Assembly: GCA_019752295.1 (NCBI GenBank)
Contig: JAIEMK010000012.1
Location: 39,548 to 103,547, forward strand
Direction: 5' to 3'
DNA from: Chitinophagaceae bacterium
GTDB lineage: Bacteria; Bacteroidota; Bacteroidia; Chitinophagales; Chitinophagaceae
Length of the DNA: 64,000 nt
Below, piece after piece: positions 55,180 to 63,967 of this stretch (the stretch's first letter is position 1; every line of letters begins with the position of its first letter). The position numbers and the translations under genes are program-made. The notes under the pieces are model-generated. The model worked only from the letters and a program-made list of their open reading frames with translations. It was not told the DNA's origin and made no database searches.

Positions 55180-57686
55180 TGAAGTCTTTAAAAAAATATT
55201 TTTTTGGAACACTTCGGGGGCGTTTGGTACTAAGTGTGGCCCTGATTCATGCAATCATGATGACGGTCTTTATTTTCGACTCGGCAACTCGCCAGCGAAA
55301 ATTAATTCAGGATCGTCAGGTAGAACAAGCTACAGCGCTTTCTCAAACACTTTCCATTACCACCGCTTCATGGTTGGCAGCATATGATGTGGTAGGGCTT
55401 CAGGAATTAGTAGATGCGCAGAAACAAAATACCGAAATTAGTTTTGTAATTATTACCGACTTAAGCGGACGCATATTGGCCAATACCGATCGATCAAAAA
55501 ATGGCAAGTTTCTTCTGAATATCCCCGGATCTGCAAATGAAAAAGTAATTAAGAAGGACAAAAATCTGGTAGACATTACTACTGCAGTTTTTCTGGGAAA
55601 CATACAGGTTGGTTGGGTAAGAGTGGGGATCGGTCAGAAAGTGGCAGGGGAAAAGCTTTCTAAAATTTTACAAGACGCTGTGTTGTATGCGCTGTTGGCG
55701 ATTTTTCTGGGTTCTGTGATAGCCTGGGTAATGGGAAGTAGATTAACGAAAAGACTCTACATTGTACAAAACACCATTAATGAAATTGCAGGAGGTAACC
55801 CGTTGGCCCGCTCACCCATTTCAGGTACAGATGAAGCATCGCTTCTGGCATCAGAATTTAATGAATTACTTGATGTATTAATGAAGCGGGAATCTGAATT
55901 AATAGAAAGTGAGCAACATTTTCGAACACTGTTTAATTCAGCTTCCTTGCCACTGGGTTTACTGAGCAAGTCCGGGGAAATGCGAAGTTTTAACAAGCGC
56001 TTTGAACAGACTTATGGATATACCGTTGAAGATATTCCTACGATAAATGAGTGGTGGGAGAAAGCTTATCCTGATAAAGCATATCGTGAAGAAGTGATGT
56101 TGAGTTGGGGACAGACTGTTAAATTAGCAATAGATACCAACTCAGATATCGAACCTAAGGAGTACAATATAACTTGTAAAAATGGAGAGCTTCGAACCGT
56201 TTTAATATCCGGTGCTCAAATAAATGACGATATACTTGCTACTTTCTACGACCTCACAGAAAGAAAACGAGCCGAAGAACAACTTTTAAGAAACGAAAGA
56301 ATTCTTCGAACCATTTTAGATCATGCCCCAATTGGTATGTGGATGCAAAACGAAAAAGGGAAAATGCTTTTCGTAAATAAAGAGTTCTGCGATAAGATTG
56401 GTATTGAGGAGAAGACATTTCAATCAGTTGCACACTATGCTGAATTATATTCACCTGAAGCAGCAGCAGCTTGCATAGCGTCTGATAACATGGCGATGAT
56501 GGCCGACGGACCGGTAACAGCTTTTGAACAATTATTGTTTACTGACGGGAAAACACATTTTACTGAAATAAAAAAAATAAAACTTGTTGATCAGAACAAC
56601 AAAGTGGTAGGGTTGATTGGATTGATGCGCGATATGACAGATAGTAAGATAGCTGAGGATAAACTAAGAATAAGTGAACAACAATTCCGATTATTATTAG
56701 ACTCAACGGCGGAGGGTATTTATGGAGTAGATATAAATGGAGATTGCATTTTTGCCAATAAAAGCGGTTTAAGCAAGTTTGGATACGAGTTAGAATCGGA
56801 GCTGCTCGGGAAAAAAATACACAATTTTGTACATCATACAAAGTCGGATGGAACGCCATACCCAATTGAAGAATGTAAACTGCAAAAGGCCCTAACTGAA
56901 AAAGAAGGTGTATATATTGCGGATGAGGTTTTTTGGAAAAAAGACGGCAGCTCTTTTCATGCAGAATGCTGGTCGCACCCAATTATCCGGAATGGAAAAA
57001 TTGTGGGAGCGGTTACCACTTTCTTTGATTTAACGAATAGATTAAAAACAGAGGAAGAATTGCGTCGTAGCAATGAGCGATACGATCTGGTATCAAAAGC
57101 CACCAATGATAGTATTTGGGAAATGAATGTGCTTACTCAGGAGATTTCAAGAACAGGAAATGGTTTTAGTTTAATTTTTGGATACAGTCCCGAATTAACC
57201 AACGATCCCAATCTTCAATGGCATAAACTAATACACCCCGATGATTTTTATCGAGTAAAAGAATCAATGGATCAGGCTTTGCGAAATCCTGATGAGTATC
57301 GTTGGAATCAGGATTATCGCTTTAAGAAAGCAGATGGGAAATATGCTTTTGTAAACGATAAGGGGTATATCATTCGAGATGAAACGGGCAGGGCGATTCG
57401 CATGATTGGTGCTACGATTGATATTACAGAACGTGTAAACTATTATAAAACTATCGAATCGCAGAACTTAAAACTGCGCGAAATTGCATGGACCCAATCT
57501 CATATCGTTCGAACCCCTCTGGCCAGAATGATGGGAATTGTTTATCAACTTAGCAAAATAGATAGGAACTCTGCTGAATTCGATGAGTGGATCAAGCATT
57601 TCCAAAAATCAGGTAAAGAGTTAGACGATATTATTCGTGAAATTGTAAAAACCTCTAACGAATTTTTCTTGTCAAACGAAAAATAA
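55176..57686 (+). CDS. multi-PAS membrane sensor ending in a HisKA-like domain, no HATPase
   Basis: An 836-residue sensor. It has TM1 (about 14-34), an extracytoplasmic domain (about 40-165), TM2 (about 168-186), a HAMP-like region (about 187-240), then four PAS units (about 243-365, 370-490, 500-625 and 630-755) with PAC ends such as FYDLTERKRAEEQ and ATIDITERVNYYK. The tail has a dimerisation/phosphoacceptor-like region with QSHIVRTPLARMMGIVYQL (H about residue 773) but stops at residue 836, so no HATPase_c domain follows. The start overlaps the PhnD-like stop by 4 bases (ATGA), so coupling with the binding protein is likely. Confidence 0.88.
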   Translation: MMKSLKKYFFGTLRGRLVLSVALIHAIMMTVFIFDSATRQRKLIQDRQVEQATALSQTLSITTASWLAAYDVVGLQELVDAQKQNTEISFVIITDLSGRILANTDRSKNGKFLLNIPGSANEKVIKKDKNLVDITTAVFLGNIQVGWVRVGIGQKVAGEKLSKILQDAVLYALLAIFLGSVIAWVMGSRLTKRLYIVQNTINEIAGGNPLARSPISGTDEASLLASEFNELLDVLMKRESELIESEQHFRTLFNSASLPLGLLSKSGEMRSFNKRFEQTYGYTVEDIPTINEWWEKAYPDKAYREEVMLSWGQTVKLAIDTNSDIEPKEYNITCKNGELRTVLISGAQINDDILATFYDLTERKRAEEQLLRNERILRTILDHAPIGMWMQNEKGKMLFVNKEFCDKIGIEEKTFQSVAHYAELYSPEAAAACIASDNMAMMADGPVTAFEQLLFTDGKTHFTEIKKIKLVDQNNKVVGLIGLMRDMTDSKIAEDKLRISEQQFRLLLDSTAEGIYGVDINGDCIFANKSGLSKFGYELESELLGKKIHNFVHHTKSDGTPYPIEECKLQKALTEKEGVYIADEVFWKKDGSSFHAECWSHPIIRNGKIVGAVTTFFDLTNRLKTEEELRRSNERYDLVSKATNDSIWEMNVLTQEISRTGNGFSLIFGYSPELTNDPNLQWHKLIHPDDFYRVKESMDQALRNPDEYRWNQDYRFKKADGKYAFVNDKGYIIRDETGRAIRMIGATIDITERVNYYKTIESQNLKLREIAWTQSHIVRTPLARMMGIVYQLSKIDRNSAEFDEWIKHFQKSGKELDDIIREIVKTSNEFFLSNEK

Positions 57687-57776
57687 TTGGATAAGAATAT
57701 CCTAAAAAACCTATTGCTTGCCTTTTTTGGCAACGATTTTGGTTTGATTTTTCATTTTCTTTTATTTAAGAATTAT

Positions 57777-57905
57777 CTATTTTAAAACTTCGCAATAAAT
57801 ATTTTTATTCCTCAAAGAGTCAATTACTATTTCTGAATTGATATAGTCGCTTTCAATGCGCAAAATTTTATCGCAATCGCAGAGGTCAAAGTTTATCTTT
57901 TTCAA
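57777..57905 (-). CDS. short ORF, possible N-terminally truncated small protein with DCDKILR motif
   Basis: A 42-residue ORF starts at TTG (57905) and reads MKKINFDLCDCDKILRIES, continuing to a CEVLK end. The DCDKILRIE core and CEVL ending resemble a Bacteroidota small-protein family of about 65-75 residues; here about 25 N-terminal residues are lacking. The start overlaps the end of the SRPBCC-VOC gene by 20 bases, which would fit coupled translation. It may be a remnant; no strong start signal is seen. Confidence 0.4.
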   Translation of the reverse strand: MKKINFDLCDCDKILRIESDYINSEIVIDSLRNKNIYCEVLK

Positions 57906-58866
57906 TGCAGTTAACCATCCAATTTATCCCAAACCTATCTGTACATTCGCCGAAATATGCTCCGAAAAACATATCTTCTAAAGGCATTAGTATATTTCCA
58001 CCTTGTGATAGCGCATCAAATAATTTTTTAGTTTCCGCTCTTGTTTCGGGCTCAAGACAGATGTGCATATTGTTGCCTTGCGTTACAGTCATTCCCAGTT
58101 CTTTTGGAGCATCTGTAGCCATTAAAATATGGCCTCCTAAAATGGGTAGCTCAACGTGTAAAACCAGTTTCTTTAGGTCTTCAGTAATAGGGGGGCGACC
58201 CGCTTCTGTTGGAATATCACCAAACCGTTGGATACCTTTTCCGTTGAATTCGGTATTAAAAACCGACTTGTAAAAATTAAATGCCTCTTCTGTATTACCT
58301 GGAAAATTGAGATAAGTGCTTGTTCTTGCCAGCGTACTAGTTTTTAATTGATTTCTTAATTTGAATTGCGTACTTAAATATTGTTCCAATTGATCCATGC
58401 AAACCGAAATGCCTTGTTCAAAGCCCATTTCAACAATTTTTTGTAAGTCTATTTCACTTGCATAAATCATTTTAAAATCTACTCTTGTTCCGTTTTCTGT
58501 TTCAGTGAAAATAGTATGCCCTTTTGAAGTTGGCAGCGCTGAATTTATGTTCCCATTTTCATCACAAAAAGCGTCCTCTATATAAAAACTTTTATGAAGA
58601 TCTATTGAAATATAATTCATTCGCCCCCAATGTTTCTCATTTTCGGGATTTACCATTGCATATAGCCAATAGCCTCCAACTGAAAAGTTCATTGTTTTTG
58701 TTTCTGCTCTCCAGGGTTGTGGGGCCCACCATTGTTCTAAAAGTTCACTTTCGGTGTAGGCCCGCCATACGCTTGATAGAGGGGCATTAAATTCTCGTGA
58801 TACAAGGATCGATTTTTCTTTTAAATTTTTTATAATTTGTGTTTCATTCTTTGTTTCCATTTTCAT
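57886..58866 (-). CDS. SRPBCC (AHSA1-like) and VOC/PhnB-like fusion protein
   Basis: A 326-residue fusion. The N-terminal part (about 15-165) is an AHSA1/SRPBCC ligand-binding domain (REFNAPLSSVWRAYTESELLEQWWAPQPWRAET, the WWAP signature). The C-terminal part (about 180-320) is a VOC/PhnB-type domain (YLNFPGNTEEAFNFYKSVF, LVLHVELPILGGHILMATDAP, DMFFGAYFGECTDRFGINWMV). Both halves occur as separate proteins elsewhere; the fusion with an ArsR regulator upstream suggests a small stress or xenobiotic response unit. The function is not established. Start directly follows the preceding SRPBCC stop. Confidence 0.85.
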   Translation of the reverse strand: MKMETKNETQIIKNLKEKSILVSREFNAPLSSVWRAYTESELLEQWWAPQPWRAETKTMNFSVGGYWLYAMVNPENEKHWGRMNYISIDLHKSFYIEDAFCDENGNINSALPTSKGHTIFTETENGTRVDFKMIYASEIDLQKIVEMGFEQGISVCMDQLEQYLSTQFKLRNQLKTSTLARTSTYLNFPGNTEEAFNFYKSVFNTEFNGKGIQRFGDIPTEAGRPPITEDLKKLVLHVELPILGGHILMATDAPKELGMTVTQGNNMHICLEPETRAETKKLFDALSQGGNILMPLEDMFFGAYFGECTDRFGINWMVNCIEKDKL

Positions 58867-59298
58867 TTATTTTTTTTCTAAAAAACCGGTCAATGAAATA
58901 TTGATGATATGATTCCAGCCTTCTTCAAAATTGTGAAATGCAAAGTCGCTTATATCAGCAGGGAAAGAGTCAATACCTGTATGCGTAAATTTTAATCTTG
59001 TATTTTCTTCTTCATCAAACAACTCATAAGTTACATAGGAAATTCCTTCGTAGCCCTTATAACACCAAGTGTGTGTCATTTTTACTTCAGGTATCAATTC
59101 GGTTATTTCGCAACGATGCTGGTATTGTTTTTCAGGACTTGGCCCGCCAGTAAACTCAAATACAAAACCCACAGCGGCTTTAAATTCTGGCAGGTCGAAA
59201 TACCATTGTTTCAGTAACTCTTTTTCTGTAAGGGCGAGCCAGAGCTCTTTTCTGCTGACTTTAAAAACCCGTTCAATGCTAAGAATTTTTGCAGGCAT
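58867..59298 (-). CDS. SRPBCC-family (AHSA1-like) protein
   Basis: A 143-residue AHSA1/START-like lipid- or ligand-binding domain: RVFKVSRKELWLALTEKELLKQWYFDLPEFKAAVG, FEFTGGPSPE, and the C-terminal helix WNHIINISLTGFLEKK. The family has diverse roles and no single reaction. The gene lies between the ArsR regulator (1-base gap) and the fusion protein (0 gap), making a three-gene operon. Start is the ATG at 59298. Confidence 0.88.
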   Translation of the reverse strand: MPAKILSIERVFKVSRKELWLALTEKELLKQWYFDLPEFKAAVGFVFEFTGGPSPEKQYQHRCEITELIPEVKMTHTWCYKGYEGISYVTYELFDEEENTRLKFTHTGIDSFPADISDFAFHNFEEGWNHIINISLTGFLEKK

Positions 59299-59299
59299 C

Positions 59300-59614
59300 T
59301 TATTTCTTTTTTAACTGATTTAAAACCTTGTCCAATTTGTCAAATCTGTCTTCCCACATGGTGCGGAAGGGTTCCAGCCAATTATCTACTTCTTTCATTT
59401 TTCCGGGGTTAAAATGATAATAAATTTCTCGGCCATTTTGCTCTTGCTTTACGAGCTTACATTCTGCGAGAATTTTGATATGTTTCGATACGGCTTGTCT
59501 GCTCGTATCAAAGTGCTCCGCAAGTGCATTGGGCGTCATTGCCTGTAATGCAATTAGTGTTAAGATTGCCCTTCTGGTAGGGTCGGCTATTGCCTGAAAA
59601 ACATCTCTTCTCAT
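59300..59614 (-). CDS. ArsR-family winged-helix repressor
   Basis: A 104-residue winged-helix regulator, the first gene of the operon. The DNA-recognition helix is in [26 protein letters not shown], followed by the wing ([23 protein letters not shown]). This is the group with AHSA1 partners rather than the metal-binding ArsR/SmtB type; no metal-binding CxC motif is visible. Start is the ATG at 59614; the frame opens at 59662 but the intervening residues are not family-like. An operator-like triple repeat at 59632-59662 overlaps its promoter. Confidence 0.92.
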   Translation of the reverse strand: MRRDVFQAIADPTRRAILTLIALQAMTPNALAEHFDTSRQAVSKHIKILAECKLVKQEQNGREIYYHFNPGKMKEVDNWLEPFRTMWEDRFDKLDKVLNQLKKK

Positions 59615-59631
59615 GATTCTGGTTATGATTG

Positions 59632-59662
59632 TGCAACTAAACGATTGCAAATATAAATGCAA
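59632..59662 (-). promoter_or_regulatory. triple half-site operator overlapping the ArsR promoter
   Basis: TGCAA (59632-59636), N8, TTGCA (59645-59649), N8, TGCAA (59658-59662) forms two overlapping palindromes. The minus-strand -7 box TATATTTG (59648-59655) lies between half-sites, so a bound repressor would cover the promoter. Confidence 0.6.
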
Positions 59663-59802
59663 CTATTCGGTTTCGCAAAATAATTTTAAAAATTATTTTC
59701 TGTGATCAAGAATGCTCTGTTGGAAGACCAATTTTACGAGATTACCCAGCTTAAAAGCGGTGGCTAATGACTCTGTATGAAATTCTACTTATTTCTAGAA
59801 TC

Positions 59803-60152
59803 TTATTGTATCCTTTTAAATGAACCAACCCTCGACGGTTTTCTAGATCCATGAATGATTCCTAATATAATAATTTCATTATCAGTTATTTTATAGATAA
59901 CAAGCCATGAATAACAACTAGCCTGACGATACAATTTTGTTTTGGTCAGAAGTTCAGAACATTCTTTAAATACAAATGGATTTGTTGAATCCGATCAAAA
60001 AGACTAAATAAAGCGTCACCAACCTTTATCGCATTGAGCGGCTGATGATTTACAAATGCGATGTAGCCAGTAATTTCATTGATATTCTGTACGGCATTAA
60101 CACTAACTCTTATTTGACGAGTTGTTGCAATTGTTTTCTTTTGCTTTGCCAT
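59803..60152 (-). pseudogene. frameshifted RelE/ParE-type toxin
   Basis: The frame from the ATG at 60152 reads a ParE/RelE-like N-terminus (MAKQKKTIATTRQIRVSVNA, INEITGYIAFVNHQPLNAIKVGDALFSLFDRIQQ) and then goes out of frame after DRIQQ. The frame ending at 59803 continues with PFVFKECSELLTKTKLYRQA, a match to the toxin C-terminal half (WLVIYKITDNEIIILGIIHGSRKPS). One added base would join the halves in a 115-116-residue toxin, so a single base deletion near 59990 or a sequencing error explains the break. The start overlaps the antitoxin end by 43 bases. Confidence 0.75.
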
Positions 60153-60361
60153 GAGGATTTTGCAGTGTTTAAACTAACAGTAGCCGATGTTTCTGCCGCA
60201 GCGATCCAATTTTTAAAGGCCTCTAAATTTAATAAGTTCCCTGGAAGAGCTGGTGAGTCAAATAATGGCTCATCAATAACTTTAATGAAATGTTTTTCCT
60301 CAAGAGCTTGCAGGGCTTTACGAGCATTGGCATGTGTAATTTCTAATGTTAGTGTTTGCAT
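60110..60361 (-). CDS. putative antitoxin of the broken RelE/ParE-type pair
   Basis: An 83-residue, helix-rich protein with an N-terminal strand (MQTLTLEITHANARKALQALEEKHFIKVID), a PLFDSPALPGN loop and a lysine-rich C-terminus (SSWQSKRKQLQQLVK). It sits directly upstream of, and overlaps by 43 bases, the toxin remnant, the usual antitoxin-first arrangement. It looks intact, in contrast to the toxin. No DNA-binding fold is obvious, so its identity rests on context. Confidence 0.65.
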   Translation of the reverse strand: MQTLTLEITHANARKALQALEEKHFIKVIDEPLFDSPALPGNLLNLEAFKNWIAAAETSATVSLNTAKSSWQSKRKQLQQLVK

Positions 60362-60512
60362 AAAATATATTTTAAGCCCTCTTGTAAAAATAACTAATTC
60401 TTGTATTTGAAACCTTAGAAAAAATGTAACGACTAAACAAGAACCATTTAAAAGCTAAATTACATGAACATCTTAAATTAATATTACTTGTTTAAATGGG
60501 ATACTTTAAAGT

Positions 60513-62057
60513 TTACCCCGCCCAACCCTCTCTATCTAAATTTCGATATTGAATTGCTTCTGCCAGATATTCCGGTTTGATATCATCAGAACCGGCGAGG
60601 TCGGCAATGGTGCGACTTACTTTCAGAATTCGATCATATGCGCGGGCACTGAGGTTGAGTCGTTCCATGGCGCGCTTTAAAAGGTTTTCTCCGATACTGC
60701 TAATCACACAAATTTCGCGTAGTTGTTTGCTGCTCATTTGCGCATTGGCATAAACGCCGGGATAAGCTTTATAACGTTCTGTTTGTATGGCCCTTGCTTT
60801 AATTACTCTTTCTCTGATGTTGGCCGAACTCTCTGATTGATGCAGGGTATTGCTCAATTCTGCAAAAGGAACCGGGGTTACTTCTACGTGCAAATCAATC
60901 CTGTCTAGTAGCGGTCCTGATACTTTATTTAGGTATTTTGGAACAGCACCGGGTAAACAAGTACATTCTTTCTCGGGATGATTATAATAGCCGCAGGGGC
61001 AGGGATTCATCGAAGCAATGAGCATAAAATTAGTTGGAAAATCTAACGACATTTTTGCTCTCGAAATGGTAACACGACGTTCTTCCATCGGTTGCCGCAT
61101 CACTTCTAAAACAGTGCGTTTAAATTCGGGAAGCTCGTCTAAAAATAAAACGCCATTATGCGCCAGCGATATTTCGCCTGGCTGCGGACTGCTTCCTCCG
61201 CCCACCAATGCAACATCAGAAATGGTATGATGCGGTGAACGAAATGGACGCTTATTGATGAGCGAACTACCTGCAGGTAATTTACCCGCAACACTGTGAA
61301 TCTTTGTGGTTTCCAAAGCTTCCTGCAAACTCAACGGAGGCAGGATGGTGGGCAAACGCTTTGCCAGCATGGTTTTTCCGGCGCCGGGAGGACCAATCAG
61401 GATGGCGTTGTGTCCGCCGGCAGCAGCAATCTCCAAAGCACGTTTAATATTTTCCTGTCCTTTCACATCACTGAAATCATGATCGAATTCGTACTGATTG
61501 GCAAAAAATTCTTCTCTTGTATTTACTACCACCGGGTCGATCATCGATTCGTCTTCAAAGAAAGCAACTACTTCGTTGATATGCGAGACCCCATACACAT
61601 TTAGTTGAGAAACCATTCCAGCTTCGCGTTCATTTTCTTTGGGAACTATCAACCCATAATATCCTTCCTTGCGCGCTTGTATGGCAATAGGTAAAGCCCC
61701 TTTGATGGGTTGAATACTTCCGTCAAGACTCAACTCACCCATGATCACAAAATCTTTTAATCGTTCGGGCTGTTCAATTTGTTCGCTTGCTCCGAGTATG
61801 GCAAGTGCAATAGGGAGGTCGAATGATGAACCCGTTTTTTTAATATCTGCAGGCGCCAGATTTACCACCACTTTGGTGCGTGGCATATAGTAATTATTTG
61901 TTTTAATAGCACTCTCAGTGCGTTGCATGCTTTCGCGAATGGCAATATCCGGAAGCCCTACAATCGAATAACCCTGACCCATACTCACATTCACCTCAAT
62001 AGTAATGGTAATGGCTTCTACTCCGTAAACCGCACTGCCAAAGGTTTTAACTAACAT
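60513..62057 (-). CDS. YifB/ComM-family magnesium chelatase-like AAA ATPase
   Basis: A 514-residue AAA+ ATPase of the YifB/ComM family, related to Mg-chelatase subunit I but acting on DNA; ComM is a branch-migration helicase in natural transformation. The N-terminal ChlI-type domain (about 20-140), Walker A GPPGAGKTMLAKRL and Walker B LFLDELPEF, plus the cysteine-bearing insert MNPCPCGYYNHPEKECTC, identify it. It lies 100 bases upstream of nothing on the same strand and is preceded by the phospholipase D-like gene. Role here is inferred from the family. Confidence 0.92.
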   Translation of the reverse strand: MLVKTFGSAVYGVEAITITIEVNVSMGQGYSIVGLPDIAIRESMQRTESAIKTNNYYMPRTKVVVNLAPADIKKTGSSFDLPIALAILGASEQIEQPERLKDFVIMGELSLDGSIQPIKGALPIAIQARKEGYYGLIVPKENEREAGMVSQLNVYGVSHINEVVAFFEDESMIDPVVVNTREEFFANQYEFDHDFSDVKGQENIKRALEIAAAGGHNAILIGPPGAGKTMLAKRLPTILPPLSLQEALETTKIHSVAGKLPAGSSLINKRPFRSPHHTISDVALVGGGSSPQPGEISLAHNGVLFLDELPEFKRTVLEVMRQPMEERRVTISRAKMSLDFPTNFMLIASMNPCPCGYYNHPEKECTCLPGAVPKYLNKVSGPLLDRIDLHVEVTPVPFAELSNTLHQSESSANIRERVIKARAIQTERYKAYPGVYANAQMSSKQLREICVISSIGENLLKRAMERLNLSARAYDRILKVSRTIADLAGSDDIKPEYLAEAIQYRNLDREGWAG

Positions 62058-62161
62058 GCTATATTTCTAAAGTGAAAGAGATAGGGAAGTTAGTCAAGTC
62101 TTTCTTTTTTAACAGAGAACGGCTATAAAATCTTTTTAGGGATTAAGACAAAACAATTCGA

Positions 62162-63967
62162 TCATTTTTTTTGCGAAAAAAGTATTCTATCGTTATAATG
62201 CAAATCGCCCTTGGCATAATACGATGCCGACCATTTATCGGTTGGTTGTAGAAATAATTTATTTTTATTGGTAGCAGGCGCAACTATTTTTGGAGTGCCG
62301 GCATTTTCGCCAGGTTTTGTTACGGCGTGGGCATCGCGAAACTGAAAGTGATCTACCAGTGCAAGCGCCTCGATAGCAAATACGGTGGCAATATCTTTGT
62401 CGTGTATCTCAATTAAATTATCGCCATTCGATTCTTCACCACCCAGCGCAAGATTGCTCGATCCCAACCATACCACTGCATCCGCTGTATTAAATCCACA
62501 AACGATAAACTTGTGATGAATTTGATGACCAATGCCAACAGTAGCTTCTTTTGTAAATGGTTCGGGAAGCAGTGTTTGCCCCGGCTTTCCTGTTACCCTG
62601 ATGCCGGTAGCAGATGAGGGTTTATAATAAGTAATATCATTTGTTGAGTCTGTAATTCCACAGCTAAACAGATCGGTTCTTTTATGCAATTCAATTAAAG
62701 CTGGTGCAACCGGGCCTGTTACTTTTGGATCAGATCCCATTACCGCAAAGAGCACGCTACTTTTTTCTACCTTAATTCGGTCGCATATTTTGTTTAAATT
62801 CGAAAGCGCATCTTCTTCCTTGTGCGGCGCAAAAGTGATATGCGTTTCGGGAACTCCACTTTCTTTAAAGCTGAAAGCATGATCAGAAAAGTTGGAGGCA
62901 ATAAATGATTTTGCATTTACACGATCTTCCCAAACTTGTGTAAACAAACCGGCATATGTTGATGCCAGTTTTTGATTATTGAAAACGATAATATGGTTTG
63001 AGTTTACATACATGCCCGTTACCGACAGGTTGGTAGAACCTGTTAGAACTTTGATCGGCACTCTTTTTTTTCCCTTTGTAACAATCAGTATTTTGTTATG
63101 TTGGAAGCGACCAAATTTTCCACGTATAATAGATTTGCTATCCTTAGATGCTTCAATAAAAGCTTTTTCGAATTCATCTTCGGGAATTGTTCCGGTACTG
63201 CTATGATGCAGTGTTGCATTATCCAAAATAATTCTAATGCGGTGCTGTTTTGCGAGAGTCAAAAATATTTTTAGAATATCTGGCTCGTTTAGGTCGTACG
63301 CAAATACATCCAGAAAAAGTGTATCATCGTTTAGCACTTCTTCCAAGATGCCGAATATTTTTTCTCTTGCAGTAAAGCCCGACCAAATATACTCATCCAA
63401 AAAAGTATATGCTTCGCCTTTGCTGTTTACTCCAGATTGAGCGGATGTGTCGAATAGCAATTCTTTTTTCTTGGGCTTGAAGATTGCTTTTGGACTAAAG
63501 TGAGATGCAAATGCCTGTGATTGTACGAAGCCACGGGTAAAGCCAAGCTCAATAGTTGCTTTCGTAAAAGGAGCAACTTTTGTTTTGATAATAACACCTA
63601 ATGCTTTATCAATTGGCTCAAGATTTCCATCCGCATTAAAATAGCGGGGAGTTACACAATAGGTATAATCACCGTAAACCACTTTATCTTTTTGATGATA
63701 ATTTCCTGGAACGTGCAGCCAGCGAAATTTTTGTATGGGTGCATTGATGCTCGAATAGGCAGGTTCTGTTGCAACCTGCGCATCTCCTGTTATCTCCTCA
63801 AACTGTAACTTATTGAATAAGTAATAAGGTTGAATCCCTTTTGGGGTACATAAAATAGTAAAGCCTGCTAAATTGCTTGTTTTATTCTCCGGCAAATTAA
63901 ACGCTAATAATACTTTGGCATCACCCTGTAATGTAATCACCGTTAAGGATTGGGAAGAGCTGGACAT
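62162..63967 (-). CDS. phospholipase D-like protein with two HKD-type repeats
   Basis: A 601-residue protein from the ATG at 63967. The two PLD repeats are QHNKILIVT with GSTNLSVTG (about residues 300-330) and HHKFIVCGFNT with LGSSNLALGG (about 500-530). Each has His and Lys followed by GSxN, but the aspartate usually found in HxKxxxxD is not at the expected place (Thr and Gly instead). The N-terminal 200 residues are strand-rich and unlike known PLD partners. The enzyme may be active or a degenerate nuclease/lipase; the last codons and the promoter are near the window edge. Confidence 0.78.
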   Translation of the reverse strand: MSSSSQSLTVITLQGDAKVLLAFNLPENKTSNLAGFTILCTPKGIQPYYLFNKLQFEEITGDAQVATEPAYSSINAPIQKFRWLHVPGNYHQKDKVVYGDYTYCVTPRYFNADGNLEPIDKALGVIIKTKVAPFTKATIELGFTRGFVQSQAFASHFSPKAIFKPKKKELLFDTSAQSGVNSKGEAYTFLDEYIWSGFTAREKIFGILEEVLNDDTLFLDVFAYDLNEPDILKIFLTLAKQHRIRIILDNATLHHSSTGTIPEDEFEKAFIEASKDSKSIIRGKFGRFQHNKILIVTKGKKRVPIKVLTGSTNLSVTGMYVNSNHIIVFNNQKLASTYAGLFTQVWEDRVNAKSFIASNFSDHAFSFKESGVPETHITFAPHKEEDALSNLNKICDRIKVEKSSVLFAVMGSDPKVTGPVAPALIELHKRTDLFSCGITDSTNDITYYKPSSATGIRVTGKPGQTLLPEPFTKEATVGIGHQIHHKFIVCGFNTADAVVWLGSSNLALGGEESNGDNLIEIHDKDIATVFAIEALALVDHFQFRDAHAVTKPGENAGTPKIVAPATNKNKLFLQPTDKWSASYYAKGDLHYNDRILFSQKK

